From contig SFGZ01000002.1 in assembly GCA_004557505.1 (NCBI GenBank), positions 62,001 to 126,000 of the forward strand: a stretch of DNA of 64,000 nt. The letters are read 5' to 3'. Source of the DNA: Coriobacteriaceae bacterium. GTDB taxonomy: Bacteria; Actinomycetota; Coriobacteriia; Coriobacteriales; Atopobiaceae. Below are positions 16,710 to 26,029 of this stretch, piece by piece. Below the pieces are notes generated by a model. The model was not told where the DNA came from, did no database searches, and saw only the letters and a program-made list of their open reading frames with translations. The translations under genes and the position numbers were made by a program. How positions within the stretch are numbered: position 1 is the first letter of the stretch; every line of letters begins with the position of its first letter.

Positions 16710-18953
16710 TTAGAGGTCGAATTCGCTCTTGAGCTGTAGGCCGTCAACGAAGCGCCCGCTCTTGGTGCGGCGACGGTTGAAGCCCATCTGTTCGAGAGCC
16801 GTATAGAAATCGGACGTCGATCTGGCATACTCACCAATCGAGAGCGCGAAAGCGCGATAGTCGGCATACAGGTCACCAGACTTCTGCTCAAACCCGTCAC
16901 CGATATCGCAGCGTTCATCGAGGAAGTGCTGCAGCCAATCATTCGATGACTTGTACGAATCGATAGCTGCCTGCACCCGCGCAGGCGGATTGAGGTGATA
17001 ATCCTCGGCAATAATATTCTTGGCACCATCCACAACCCACTGCAAGATCGCGCCGCCAGCATCATGGAACAAGAACTCTGAATAGTTTTTGACGTCAGAA
17101 GAGCCCTCGATTTTCGCTTCAAATGGGATCACGATGAGCCGCCGCCAAATACCGGCATCCATAGCACCGACCTTGGGTAGGTGGTTGGTGTAGAGCACGA
17201 GTGTATGGGTCGGCTGATAGGCGAACGGAGCCTTGAACTTCTTCTCGGCATAGATTTCGTCGGTGGAGGAAAGCTGCTTCGCGTTCGAGGTGGAGAGCCT
17301 CATGCCTTCTTCCATCTCCGCCGCAATTAACAGACGTTTGCCCTTAGCCTCGGCGAGTTCGGGTTTGACGTTCCTGCGATTGGAGACAGTGAGCACGTCA
17401 GCCGAAATATGCCCCGCATACGAACCCAGCACCCTGGCAATCGTGTTCCAGAACGTGGATTTGCCGTTGCGGCCGTCACCGTAGGCGATGATGAGTGCCT
17501 CGACGTAGACTTTGCCGATCGCGGTGAGTCCCACGATCCGCTGCACATAGTCAATAAGTTCTTGATCGCTTTGGAAGAACACCTCCAATGCGGCAAGCCA
17601 GATATCTGTGCCGTCTGGACTGGGGTCGATGGTGGTTTGTTTGGTGATGAAGTCCCCGTAGTCGTGCTCGTGCATCTGCCCTGTGGTGAGGTCGATGATG
17701 CCGCCTGGGGTGTTGAGGGCGAAGGGGTCGGCATCGAGGTCTGCTTGGGTGACTTGCAGCATCGGAGCCGCCTCCTTCAACGAGGCCGTAATCGCCTTGC
17801 TGTCCCGGCGTTTGAGCACGTATTTCTCGTAGGCTTGCGCGTCTTGCAGTTGCTCGTAAGCGTTCCACTGGGCTTCGGTGAAGAGGTTTTTCGCTTTGGT
17901 CAGGCTCATCGCCGCCAACAGCTGGGTGACCCCGGTGGTATCGCACGCCTCGCGTGCTTTCTCAAGTAGCTCTGCTGCTTGCTCTAACTGGCGCGTGGTG
18001 AGTTCTTGAGCGATGGCGCGTGAGCCAGGTCTGGTTTCTTCCCAGAACGAGCCGTTGTACACCAGCCAATCGGTTGCCTCGCTGTAGGCGAGTTTTTGGG
18101 CGTATTCGTCTGCGAGTACGGTGGCTTGGCCGACGTCGGTGAAGTCGGTGGGGCGTAGGCCTTGGATTTCGGCGTAACGCTCGGGCGGAATATAGCCCGG
18201 TGTCGCAGCGACTTTCGCACCGAACTTGAGCGCCGAGCTCCAAATCGCCTCCAACTCGCTATCGGGGAGAGGCGGCACACAGGTCGCAGCCTTGGCCTCG
18301 AAAAGCTGACGGGCCTGCTCGGTGTTGCCGAAACGCACAATCACCCGCCCAGCAAAACCACTCATCGTCGCGTTGCGTGTGCCTTCTCGAATTTCGCCAG
18401 TGCTCATCTCGAGCGCGGCGAAAGCATCAGCATCAAGAAAATCCGTGATGGACATGGTGCCATCCACCCAAGTCACCTCGGCATGAGGGTTGCCGTAAAT
18501 GAAGCGGGCGGCATCGAGCGCGTTCCGGTCGAAAATCCCCGTATACGAAGCCAGCTTCTTCTTGATCGCTGTGTAAGTCCCGGCGTCCGTGACTGCGGCT
18601 ATTGGGAAGTAGGCGTGGAAGCGTGGCCTGGCGGTCTTTTCACCCTTCGGCTTCAAATGATTACGCGAGGTCGCGGTCGCCAACGCGACGCCCGGGAAGA
18701 TGAGCGCCAAGGACTCTGGGGTGACCCAGTCAGACGGGCTGTTGGCGTGGTCGTTATCGACGTCCATCACCACGCACGTGGATTGCAGGTAGTTGTCGGT
18801 GGAGCGAATATCACCCTGATATTCGGCCGCCACATGGTCATGCGTCACGGCGGTTTTGAGCTCTGCCGCGCTCGCGATGTGTTGGTGGTTCGGGTAGTGC
18901 AGATTCCGTTGCGCACCCACCAAATCAGTCGTACATAGAACGAAGTCAGTCAT
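16710..18953 (-). CDS. phage primase-helicase (D5/P4-type, SF3 helicase)
   Basis: The 747-residue protein combines an N-terminal archaeo-eukaryotic-type primase (CVVMDVDNDHANSPSDW, then ARPRFHAYFPIAAV and LDAARFIYGNP) with a D5_N region and an SF3 helicase in the last 300 residues. Walker A is AYGDGRNGKSTFW near residue 500, Walker B-like LLIAAEMEEG, and the sensor TLVLYTNHLPKVG with arginine finger GIWRRLIVIPFEAK. It initiates and drives replication of the phage genome. It overlaps the DUF4406 gene upstream by 8 bases. Confidence 0.93.
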   Translation of the reverse strand: MTDFVLCTTDLVGAQRNLHYPNHQHIASAAELKTAVTHDHVAAEYQGDIRSTDNYLQSTCVVMDVDNDHANSPSDWVTPESLALIFPGVALATATSRNHLKPKGEKTARPRFHAYFPIAAVTDAGTYTAIKKKLASYTGIFDRNALDAARFIYGNPHAEVTWVDGTMSITDFLDADAFAALEMSTGEIREGTRNATMSGFAGRVIVRFGNTEQARQLFEAKAATCVPPLPDSELEAIWSSALKFGAKVAATPGYIPPERYAEIQGLRPTDFTDVGQATVLADEYAQKLAYSEATDWLVYNGSFWEETRPGSRAIAQELTTRQLEQAAELLEKAREACDTTGVTQLLAAMSLTKAKNLFTEAQWNAYEQLQDAQAYEKYVLKRRDSKAITASLKEAAPMLQVTQADLDADPFALNTPGGIIDLTTGQMHEHDYGDFITKQTTIDPSPDGTDIWLAALEVFFQSDQELIDYVQRIVGLTAIGKVYVEALIIAYGDGRNGKSTFWNTIARVLGSYAGHISADVLTVSNRRNVKPELAEAKGKRLLIAAEMEEGMRLSTSNAKQLSSTDEIYAEKKFKAPFAYQPTHTLVLYTNHLPKVGAMDAGIWRRLIVIPFEAKIEGSSDVKNYSEFLFHDAGGAILQWVVDGAKNIIAEDYHLNPPARVQAAIDSYKSSNDWLQHFLDERCDIGDGFEQKSGDLYADYRAFALSIGEYARSTSDFYTALEQMGFNRRRTKSGRFVDGLQLKSEFDL

Positions 18954-19404
18954 CGAGGTTCACCTCCGCGAAGTTGTGGTCGAAATAGGTGATCGGGAGT
19001 TCGAGCTGGTGAGCCCAGCCGATTTCGGCTTTCATCCCGGGCGAGATGCGCGGCGTATACACCCACATGGCCTCGCACTTGGAGAGCAGCACGCGGCCCA
19101 TGAACATGGCGAGTTCCCGATCCCACGGGTCGGTGTCGTCCATGAATTGCGGGAACAACAGATGGGGTGCGAGTGGGATACGCCTGCAGCGCACCGCATA
19201 AGCCGAAAGATCCCTTGCCAACTCCACGTTCGCTCCCACATCACCCGAATACGGCGAGCAAATATATGTGAGTGGCCGGTAGCCGAATTCGGACATCTCC
19301 ACCGCCCGCAACGCCTTAAAAGCAGTCGGGTCCGCATAGCCTTTGGAGTTGCGCCACGGCGTCAGGTCGCTAGCCAAAGGGCGGTCATCAAGGAGTGCAC
19401 TCAT
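18946..19404 (-). CDS. DUF4406-like protein (nucleoside deoxyribosyltransferase fold)
   Basis: The 152-residue protein has the core YICSPYSGDVGANVELARDLSAYAV, then PLAPHLLFPQFMDD and PGMKAEIGWAHQLELPI. This is the pattern of DUF4406/DUF7768, a Rossmann-like family related to nucleoside 2-deoxyribosyltransferases that is common in phages. A role in nucleotide or nucleoside handling is likely but unproved. It is embedded in the replication operon between the antirepressor and the primase. Confidence 0.78.
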   Translation of the reverse strand: MSALLDDRPLASDLTPWRNSKGYADPTAFKALRAVEMSEFGYRPLTYICSPYSGDVGANVELARDLSAYAVRCRRIPLAPHLLFPQFMDDTDPWDRELAMFMGRVLLSKCEAMWVYTPRISPGMKAEIGWAHQLELPITYFDHNFAEVNLDD

Positions 19405-20177
19405 TTCACATCACCTGCCTGACGTTCGATAACCGGCAGGATCTGGCAGCGGTTCTTCAAAAGGTCATAGATGAACAGGCGGCCTTTCTGCGTCCAATAC
19501 GTGTGCATCACCGTCTTGCCGCTCTCCAGCAGGTGGGTTTTGGATTGGGTGTAGCCGCATTTCGCATACTCGGCATACAGGTACCAGATGCCTGACTGCT
19601 TGAACTGGATATGTTCATCAGCTAACAGTCGGTTGAGTTTCTTCGCACTCAGCCCGTAATCTTTAGCGATAGCAGTAATCGGCATCAACGATGGTGATTG
19701 CAGCACGATGTCGTAATACGAGAGCTTCGGTGCTGCCTCGAGCAAAGCCTGCTCGGCGGCGAGGCGTTTGGCGCGTTCGGCACGCAGATGCGTGAGTGCC
19801 TGTTCGAGCAGGTCATCGTTTTCGAGTAGTTCGTCGATCGCGTACAGGCCGTGGCGACGAATCGATGGCAGCACCTCATCAAACACCCAGGCTTCGAATT
19901 TCTCTGCCGCTGGCAGGTGGCTAGAGACAACCAGCCGATAAACATCACCCTCGCTAATGAAGCGGGCTTGCTGGGTGCGCCCAAGACTATCGACGATGGG
20001 GTAACGTTTTGGACCCCCATCCTGCCTGCAATGATCGCGCACTGCTTTTGTAGGATTTTCGTACCCTAAAGCAGTAGCTATGTCTTTGGCACAGAAGATG
20101 GTCACACCATGCTCGGTAATCGTGCGGATTTGGCCGAACTGGCTGTTGGTAAACACTTGTAGTGTGGAGCCGGTCAT
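19401..20177 (-). CDS. phage antirepressor with Bro-N and C-terminal KilAC-like domains
   Basis: I chose the ATG at 20177 (258 aa), five bases behind GGAAAGGAG. A longer frame to 20306 has no signal. Residues 1-110 are a Bro-N domain (VFTNSQFGQIRTITEHGV, FCAKDIATALGYENPTKAV, then KFEAWVFDEVLPSIRRHG). The C-terminal half resembles the ANT/KilAC domain (AIAKDYGLSAKKLNRLLADE, QSGIWYLYAEY, YWTQKGRLFIYDLLK). Such proteins relieve lysogenic repression or regulate early phage genes. It is the first gene after a divergent control region at 20,178-20,483. Confidence 0.9.
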   Translation of the reverse strand: MTGSTLQVFTNSQFGQIRTITEHGVTIFCAKDIATALGYENPTKAVRDHCRQDGGPKRYPIVDSLGRTQQARFISEGDVYRLVVSSHLPAAEKFEAWVFDEVLPSIRRHGLYAIDELLENDDLLEQALTHLRAERAKRLAAEQALLEAAPKLSYYDIVLQSPSLMPITAIAKDYGLSAKKLNRLLADEHIQFKQSGIWYLYAEYAKCGYTQSKTHLLESGKTVMHTYWTQKGRLFIYDLLKNRCQILPVIERQAGDVK

Positions 20178-20483
20178 CAGCTCTCCTTTCCTCATTGGCT
20201 TGTCGGTGAGAGCCGATGTGTTGGCTCTCGCTGTAAGCCACGGCAGGAGCCCAATCCGGACGGTGCGTGCCTGAACTGTTTTCCTGCAATGGCGCAATAC
20301 GCCCACGGCAAGACCCGAAACCGGACGGGTGGAGGAAAAGAAAAATGGACCGTTTCGAAGCGGTAGTATTCGCTATTGCTGGTGACGGTCTAGCTCTGGT
20401 ATATTTATCTATGGACGCACTTCGGTGCTCCACTTCCGAAGCCCGCGAAATCGCGGGCTTTCGTGTTTGTAGCGGGAGGTGAC
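20178..20483. promoter_or_regulatory. divergent control region between the antirepressor and DUF3800 genes
   Basis: No gene is seen here. GAGAGCC/GGCTCTC (20208-20229) forms a hairpin in the leftward leader. For the rightward gene, TTGCTG (20376-20381) and TATATT (20400-20405) with an 18-base spacer are a plausible promoter. AAGCCCGCGA/TCGCGGGCTT (about 20440-20461) forms a stem just upstream of the DUF3800 start and could act as an attenuator or leftward terminator. All are predictions from consensus. Confidence 0.5.
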
Positions 20484-21296
20484 GTGTACGTCGGCTATTT
20501 CGATGAGTTTGGGCACAACGGCGCATACGTGAGCCGATTCGACCCGTCCTATAAGACTCACCCGGTGTTCGGTTTGGGTGGTTTCGTGATTCCGGCCCAG
20601 AACATTCGTAAGCTTTCTGGTGCCTTCCGTTTCATTAAGGAGCATGGGCTGCGTGAAGAGATTGAAGCGAAAGTAATCTCAGCTGGTAAGCGCGTGGAGC
20701 ATTGGGAGAAGAAAGGCTCAGCGCTCCTCTCCACGAAGAACATTGAGAAGTATCGGGAAACTCGCCGCTTGATTTTTAGGGTTTTGGATACGTTGAAATC
20801 GTTAGATGCTCGCGTGGTGTTTTATGGGCAGGAAAAACTGCGCGGCACTCCGAGTGAGGTTTCTGAGACGAATGCTGAGCGTTACGACCATGCGATGAAG
20901 CAGCTGATTCAACGAGTGAATTGGGATTTGCCTGATGGTGAAGACCTGCTAATGGTGCTTGATAAGCAGGGTGAAAAGGAGCGACTGGAGATTTTCGCTG
21001 GCGCGGCAGCGTTTATGTTCAGCAGTGAGGATGCCACGAAACTTGTCGAGCCGCCGATGGAGGTGGAGAGCCACCTGTACCAGACGGTTCAATGCGCCGA
21101 TTGGATTTGCGCACTCCTTGGGCGCATCTCCGCATACAAATACGATCCGGATTTCGCTGAATACAAGTGGGCGCTCAAGTATTTTGGAGACCGCTTGGCG
21201 CTCATTACGAGTGAACACTCCAAGATACGCGCCGCAAGCAGTACTACGAAAGATCTCTATCCGAAATTCCTGGGCAACTACGCCACCTGCTACTAG
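20484..21296 (+). CDS. DUF3800 domain protein
   Basis: I chose the GTG at 20484 because GGGAGG precedes it. The frame extends to 20463 inside a hairpin. The 270-residue protein starts VYVGYFDEFGHNGAYVS, the family's N-terminal DE(F/S)G motif with an RNase H-like fold. Later conserved parts are VLDKQGEKERLEIF and a stretch ending QCADWICALLGR, where D-W is a typical metal-site pair. DUF3800 proteins are putative nucleases found in phages and defence islands; no activity is known for this one. It is the only plus-strand gene within the replication operon, so it looks like an acquired accessory gene. Confidence 0.82.
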   Translation: MYVGYFDEFGHNGAYVSRFDPSYKTHPVFGLGGFVIPAQNIRKLSGAFRFIKEHGLREEIEAKVISAGKRVEHWEKKGSALLSTKNIEKYRETRRLIFRVLDTLKSLDARVVFYGQEKLRGTPSEVSETNAERYDHAMKQLIQRVNWDLPDGEDLLMVLDKQGEKERLEIFAGAAAFMFSSEDATKLVEPPMEVESHLYQTVQCADWICALLGRISAYKYDPDFAEYKWALKYFGDRLALITSEHSKIRAASSTTKDLYPKFLGNYATCY

Positions 21297-21312
21297 ATCG
21301 TAAGCCGCACAC

Positions 21313-23244
21313 TCAATCCTTCTGATAGAAACTGCACTCGTATCCGGCCGCGTCGATCGGCAGACCCTCAGCCCAGGTGGGGAGCGTGTTCATGAGAGCG
21401 CAAATATCGTCCACGCTGATTCGCGAATCTGTGGGTTCGTCGATGACGACCTCATCATGGATGTGCATGACGATGCGGCGCCCGGTTTTCTCGATGCGGG
21501 TTATCGCTTCGGCGAGCAGGTCCCTCGCGGTTGCTTGGACAATGTTCTCCACGAGTTTACCACCATATGTTTCGAGCTTCTGCCACTTCCGAGCCACACC
21601 CTGACCCCAATAAGTAATCGAGGTGCCTCCGAAACGATTCACCCCGATACTTGGCTTCACATAGGACAGCCGACGCCCAGAAGGCAAAGTGATCAGCAAC
21701 AGGCCAGAGCGCTTCTCAAACCTCAAGTTGCGTAAGCTCACTGGGGTGCCGGTGGTGATTGTGGTGATCGCGGCCTGGTCGACGTCGCGCCAGAACTGGA
21801 CAATGTTCGGGTTTGCATCCCTCCATGCGTCCACGATCGGCTGCAACTCATCTTCAGTAAGCCCCATTTTGAGCGCTCCCATGGCTTTCAGCGCACCGAC
21901 GGAGCCAGAATAACCGCAAGCCAAAACTGCGATCTTCCCTTTCTGGCGTAGGTCGCTGTTGGCTCCATGTTTTTCGACTGGGACACCGAACATCGCACTT
22001 GCTGTGGCGCAGTAGAGGTCTTCGCCGTTCGCGAATGCGGCGAGGGTGGTGTGTTCACCGGCGAGCCAAGCGAGCACGCGGGCTTCGATCGCTGAGTAGT
22101 CGGCAACAATGAGCCGGGAGTTCTCGGAGGGGATGAATGCGGTGCGGATCAGTTGGGAGAGCGTGTCGGGCACTGACGGGTAGAGTATGGCGAGCATCTC
22201 ACCGTCACCGCCGCGCACCAGGGCGCGTGCTTGGGCGAGGTCTGGGAGAGAGTTTCGGGGCAGGTTTTGGACTTGGACGAGCCTGCCTGCCCAACGGCCC
22301 GTCCGGTTCGCGCCATAGAACTGGAGCAGACCGTGAGCACGGCTGTCGGTGCAGGTCGCGTCCATCATTTTGCGATACTTGGCCACCGACGAGCGCGAGA
22401 GCTCTTGGCGAAGTTCTAAGGCTTCACGCACTGGTCCGGTCGCGGCCGCGAGGGCTTCATCGACAGCAGTCTTCGTCAACGACTCCAGCTCACACCCGTG
22501 CTCGGTGAGCCATGTTTGGAGTTGGAGTGGCGAGGCAGGGTTGTCCAGGCCCGTGAGCGTCTGGGCACGCGCAAGAGCTTGGGTGCGGTGGGCGTCGTCG
22601 ATCGCGATAGCCGAGGTGGCGAGCGTGGTGTCGATGCGGATGCCGCGGTCGTTGATCCGCTGATCGGCCTCATACTGCTCCCACACATCCTCGGGTACTG
22701 GGAACTTGGAGAGTTTGCGCCGGATGAGGGTTTCAACTTCCACATCGCGGGCATTATAGGCAGCGAAAAGCTTCCACCTTTCTGGGTCCTCGGAGGGTTG
22801 GTGTTGGTGGCCGTGTTTGTCCGGGATGCAGAAGAACTTGATGAGGTCTTTGCCCTCGCTCATTTTCTGCACATCGAGATTGAGCACTGCACCAACGTCT
22901 TTGAGGGAGAGTGGTAGGCCGAGGGTTGCGGCCCAGACCATCGAGCAACGCCACCCAGCCGGATCAAGACGTCGACCTAAATAGGCGCTGAGGCAGGTGC
23001 GTTCAAAGCTGGCGTTATACGCCCACTTCACAACCTGCGGGTCGTCCAATGCTGAGAGAATCTCTGCTGGTATCTGCTCGCCTAATGCCAGATCCACCGT
23101 CTGTACCTCGCTATCATCAATGGCGTAGGAGAACAAGAGAATCTGGAAGTCACGGTGATCTGCGTATTTGTAGACTCCGGCCTTGGCAAGGTTCACGGGC
23201 GAGAAGGTCTCCACATCGCAAGCTATTGATGTTATTTTGTCCAC
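21313..23244 (-). CDS. phage DNA polymerase, family A
   Basis: The 643-residue enzyme has an N-terminal 3'-5' exonuclease-like domain (SIACDVETFSPVNL with the D-x-E, then FAAYNARDVEVETLI) and a polymerase domain. Polymerase motif A is LIVADYSAIEARVLAWLAGE, motif B DLRQKGKIAVLACGYSG and motif C VMHIHDEVVIDEP. It is the replicative polymerase of the phage. Its start overlaps the end of an HNH endonuclease gene by 13 bases; homing endonucleases often settle beside polymerase genes. It ends 16 bases from the convergent DUF3800 gene. Confidence 0.95.
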   Translation of the reverse strand: MDKITSIACDVETFSPVNLAKAGVYKYADHRDFQILLFSYAIDDSEVQTVDLALGEQIPAEILSALDDPQVVKWAYNASFERTCLSAYLGRRLDPAGWRCSMVWAATLGLPLSLKDVGAVLNLDVQKMSEGKDLIKFFCIPDKHGHQHQPSEDPERWKLFAAYNARDVEVETLIRRKLSKFPVPEDVWEQYEADQRINDRGIRIDTTLATSAIAIDDAHRTQALARAQTLTGLDNPASPLQLQTWLTEHGCELESLTKTAVDEALAAATGPVREALELRQELSRSSVAKYRKMMDATCTDSRAHGLLQFYGANRTGRWAGRLVQVQNLPRNSLPDLAQARALVRGGDGEMLAILYPSVPDTLSQLIRTAFIPSENSRLIVADYSAIEARVLAWLAGEHTTLAAFANGEDLYCATASAMFGVPVEKHGANSDLRQKGKIAVLACGYSGSVGALKAMGALKMGLTEDELQPIVDAWRDANPNIVQFWRDVDQAAITTITTGTPVSLRNLRFEKRSGLLLITLPSGRRLSYVKPSIGVNRFGGTSITYWGQGVARKWQKLETYGGKLVENIVQATARDLLAEAITRIEKTGRRIVMHIHDEVVIDEPTDSRISVDDICALMNTLPTWAEGLPIDAAGYECSFYQKD

Positions 23245-23762
23245 GAGTAGCTCCTTCCGGTTTTTATTGCACTAATGCAGGATTGGCTGACATAGTATTC
23301 ACGGGCTAGGTCGCTTCCACGCCAGCCACAAAAGAGAGCAAAACGTATTCGGCTAACATCGTTGAGATTAAGTTTTCGCCAGCGTTTTCCTTGCCGATAA
23401 ACATCAAGAATGTTGTTGCGGCGAGTGTCGTACCTTAGATTGATAAGCCGATTATCGGCGGGATCGCCATTGATGTGGCAGACTTCCATTCCATCAGGAG
23501 CTGGGCCAACAAAAGCTTCCATAACGAGTTGGTGGACTGGCCTGCCAGCGGTTCTTCGTCCTAAAACAACAGAAAGATGCCCAGTTTTGCAGTATCGTCC
23601 AGGTTTGAGAATGCGACCGGTGATAGTACGAGGAAACGGCTGCCTTGCATACCAGTTTCGGCTGTAAACCACGCGGGTTAAACTTCGTATTCTTCCAAGG
23701 CTACTTGCCTGATAGAGACCTTCATGCCCGGGGATATCTTTCCATTCTTCTTTTACTGCCAT
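23232..23762 (-). CDS. HNH homing endonuclease with NUMOD4 domain
   Basis: The 176-residue protein begins MAVKEEWKDIPGHEGLYQASSLGRIRSL, a clear NUMOD4 motif. The HNH_3-type core is VHQLVMEAFVGPAPDGMEVCHINGDPADNR with NLRYDTRRNN, and a C-terminal helix-turn-helix (SDLAREYYVSQSCISAIKTG) follows. It sits between the ssDNA-binding protein and the DNA polymerase and overlaps the polymerase start, as expected for a free-standing homing endonuclease that targets the polymerase locus. Confidence 0.87.
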   Translation of the reverse strand: MAVKEEWKDIPGHEGLYQASSLGRIRSLTRVVYSRNWYARQPFPRTITGRILKPGRYCKTGHLSVVLGRRTAGRPVHQLVMEAFVGPAPDGMEVCHINGDPADNRLINLRYDTRRNNILDVYRQGKRWRKLNLNDVSRIRFALFCGWRGSDLAREYYVSQSCISAIKTGRSYSWTK

Positions 23763-23835
23763 GATTCACTCCTTCAACGAAATGGCGGGATGAAACCGTG
23801 TTTAGCTCCATCCCGCCATCTACTCATCCGCACAT

Positions 23836-24399
23836 TCAGGCGAGGAAGTCTTCACCCGCATCCCAGGTGCCGAACTCGGACGCCGCGCTCACGTGGCCGC
23901 CAAGCGGCTCGCCATCCCTAGTCTTTTGGATATTGCCCAGCCCGCAGGCGACTCCGCGATTGCCGTTCGTGTTGAACGCATAGAAGTTGATGGACACTCG
24001 TGCGTAGCAGCCGCTATAGACTTCGGAGCGGTCAAGGATTGGTGCTACGTTGCCGTCCACGATTTGTGGCTGGTTAATACTGTTGGCGTTGATAAAATAG
24101 TGCCCGGCGTAGGCTTCGTCGTCGCGTTCCGTATCGCCGTCGCGCAGCGGGAGTTTGAGCGAGGCGCGTGGTGGGATCTTCCCACCAAACTTGCCGATAC
24201 CTTCCTTGATCGCCGCATCAATCGCCGCCTCAATCGCGTCCAGCGTTTCCTTATCGTCTTTCGGAATCAAGAGGCTGGCAGAGTATTTCTCCTTGCCACC
24301 GTTGATGGATTTCGGTTCCCAGACCGTCGCGTAAGAAAGACGGACTTCGCCAGTGATTACCTTGGTTGGGTTCTTCTTGTTCTGAATTGTCTTGTTCAT
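23836..24399 (-). CDS. DUF2815 phage single-stranded DNA-binding protein
   Basis: The 187-residue protein has the DUF2815 pattern: VITGEVRLSYATVWEPKSI, YSASLLIPKDDKETLDAI, PLRDGDTERDDEAYAGHYFI and the ending VACGLGNIQKTRDGEPLGG. Members are OB-fold ssDNA-binding proteins encoded beside phage polymerases, as here. The start overlaps the stop of the HNH-AP2 gene by four bases. Confidence 0.9.
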   Translation of the reverse strand: MNKTIQNKKNPTKVITGEVRLSYATVWEPKSINGGKEKYSASLLIPKDDKETLDAIEAAIDAAIKEGIGKFGGKIPPRASLKLPLRDGDTERDDEAYAGHYFINANSINQPQIVDGNVAPILDRSEVYSGCYARVSINFYAFNTNGNRGVACGLGNIQKTRDGEPLGGHVSAASEFGTWDAGEDFLA

Positions 24400-24893
24400 T
24401 TGTTTTCTCCTTGTAATTTGTTGAGTTTGGCGAATTTGCCTTGGTAGTTGATTGCTGCCTTGTTGTAGGCGGCGGCTGCTTCTACTTCGGACTCAAAACT
24501 GCCTAGATAGATGTGCTTGTCGTGATGGCGTATGGATGCTTGCCAACATTGATCACGCACGTGATACGTCACGCCCTTGAAGCGTGAATGGTGTTTGCCT
24601 CGGAATTTGCTTCGGTTGCACGCATTCTGCGTTCTCGTGGCCAGCCTGAGATTTGCTCGGCGGTTATCGAGTCGGTTGCCATTTGCGTGATCGACTTCGA
24701 TTCCAGCAGGAGCATTAAGGAGTTCACGGTGCATCCGAATATGGCTACTCGATCCTTTGTTATGCCCTCCGTAGCGAGCTGCATATTCGTTTCCTGGACG
24801 GCCAACGGCGTACCAGGAGTATGGCGATAGCTTCGAGTAGTCTGCATCATCGACTACCGCGACGAGGCCTTTGGTGAGCGGGATAGTTTTCAC
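24396..24893 (-). CDS. HNH endonuclease with AP2 DNA-binding domain
   Basis: The gene starts at a GTG behind GGAGGTGATGG and shares four bases with the DUF2800 stop. Of 165 residues, about 50-95 form the HNH core (MHRELLNAPAGIEVDHANGN and NLRLATRTQN). Residues 103-155 form an AP2/ERF-like domain (SRFKGVTYHVRDQCWQASI, IYLGSFESEVEAAAAYNKAA). Such HNH-AP2 proteins are mobile endonucleases and the likely source of plant AP2 factors. It separates the DUF2800 and DUF2815 genes, which are normally adjacent. Confidence 0.9.
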   Translation of the reverse strand: MKTIPLTKGLVAVVDDADYSKLSPYSWYAVGRPGNEYAARYGGHNKGSSSHIRMHRELLNAPAGIEVDHANGNRLDNRRANLRLATRTQNACNRSKFRGKHHSRFKGVTYHVRDQCWQASIRHHDKHIYLGSFESEVEAAAAYNKAAINYQGKFAKLNKLQGENK

Positions 24894-26029
24894 TTTCCAT
24901 CACCTCCGAAATCTTCCACCGCAGAACTCACGCTGAGTTCCGGGCGTTTGTCAGATAAGGGGACGAGTGTTGGCTTGCCCTCAGGCTTGACCACCAGGTC
25001 ACCGAGAACCTCGGCAAACTGCTTCCTGCCCATGAGCTTTTCCATCGCCGTAATCGTCAGTAGCTGCTGGCGATAGATGTCGCGGTAGCCAGCTTTCTTG
25101 GCTGCTTCAGCCACTGCAGCTTCATCGGCGTATTTGCGGATCGAGCGGCCTGCCACCAACTTGAACCCCGCATACCGCTCACCGGAGAGGGCTTGGCTGA
25201 GGGCGTAGTCCTGGACGTCCGATGCCCACTTGGTCAGCTCAGGAATCCTCGCCAGTACCTCAGCCACCTCGGCTGGGTTGAGTTCTGCTGGGGGAGCGAA
25301 CTCGTACCTTGCCAGCTCAAGATTCGCCTCAGCTCTAGCCCTGCAGGTGGAGGCGATCTTGCAGAACTGACACCAGGCACCGGCACAAAACTCGCCGCCA
25401 CCGTTCGCAGCCAACTCGGCAGCAGGCTTGAGCGTCTGTTCCGCCCACTCGTTCAGCTCGGTCACGCTGATCGTCCACGTACTCACGTTTTCTCGGCGGG
25501 GCTGAAAGATCGTTAGCGCCACCTGCTCAATGTCGTAAAGCGCATCGAATAGCTGGAGTGCACCAAGCGCGTAGAGCATCATCTGAGGATTTCGCTCAGC
25601 TTCTACCAGCACGCCTAGGCCGTATTTCAGGTCGATTACGTGTAGGCTGCCGTTCGTCACTATGAGGCAGTCTCCTGTGCCGAAACCACCAGGGACTAGA
25701 TGGCTGAAGTCGAGACGCTGCTCGATATAGATCACCGTGCTAGGGGTTGCCTGTTTGGCTTGCTCGTATTGCTCGAGCACAAACTCGACGTAATCATCCG
25801 TGTAAGCGTCCATCTCGTCATCCTCGAATTGGGAGACGGGACGCCGAGATTGCTGCTTCAATGCGCGGCGCAGCTTGTGCTCTGCCAGCGCGTGAGCCGC
25901 CGTGCCCTGTAGCGCAGCCTCACTCGGAGCATCTGTCACCCCAGCCGTCAGTTTCGCGGATGGTGGACAGTGCAACCAACGATGCGCCGACGAGGCGCTC
26001 AAGAGTGCGTGTGCTTGCGGTGGCATCAT
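24890..26029 (-). CDS. DUF2800 protein, RecB/Cas4-like nuclease
   Basis: The 379-residue protein starts with ATG ATG overlapping the preceding stop. N-terminal HALLSASSAHRWLHCPPSAKL and ALQGTAAHALAEHKL are typical of DUF2800. The PD-(D/E)XK-like core is GTGDCLIVTNGSLHVIDLKYG, containing D and D-x-K. Cysteines at CAGAWCQFCKIASTC may hold an iron-sulfur cluster, as in Cas4 and AddB. It probably works in phage recombination together with the DUF2815 ssDNA-binding protein. Confidence 0.88.
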   Translation of the reverse strand: MMPPQAHALLSASSAHRWLHCPPSAKLTAGVTDAPSEAALQGTAAHALAEHKLRRALKQQSRRPVSQFEDDEMDAYTDDYVEFVLEQYEQAKQATPSTVIYIEQRLDFSHLVPGGFGTGDCLIVTNGSLHVIDLKYGLGVLVEAERNPQMMLYALGALQLFDALYDIEQVALTIFQPRRENVSTWTISVTELNEWAEQTLKPAAELAANGGGEFCAGAWCQFCKIASTCRARAEANLELARYEFAPPAELNPAEVAEVLARIPELTKWASDVQDYALSQALSGERYAGFKLVAGRSIRKYADEAAVAEAAKKAGYRDIYRQQLLTITAMEKLMGRKQFAEVLGDLVVKPEGKPTLVPLSDKRPELSVSSAVEDFGGDGK

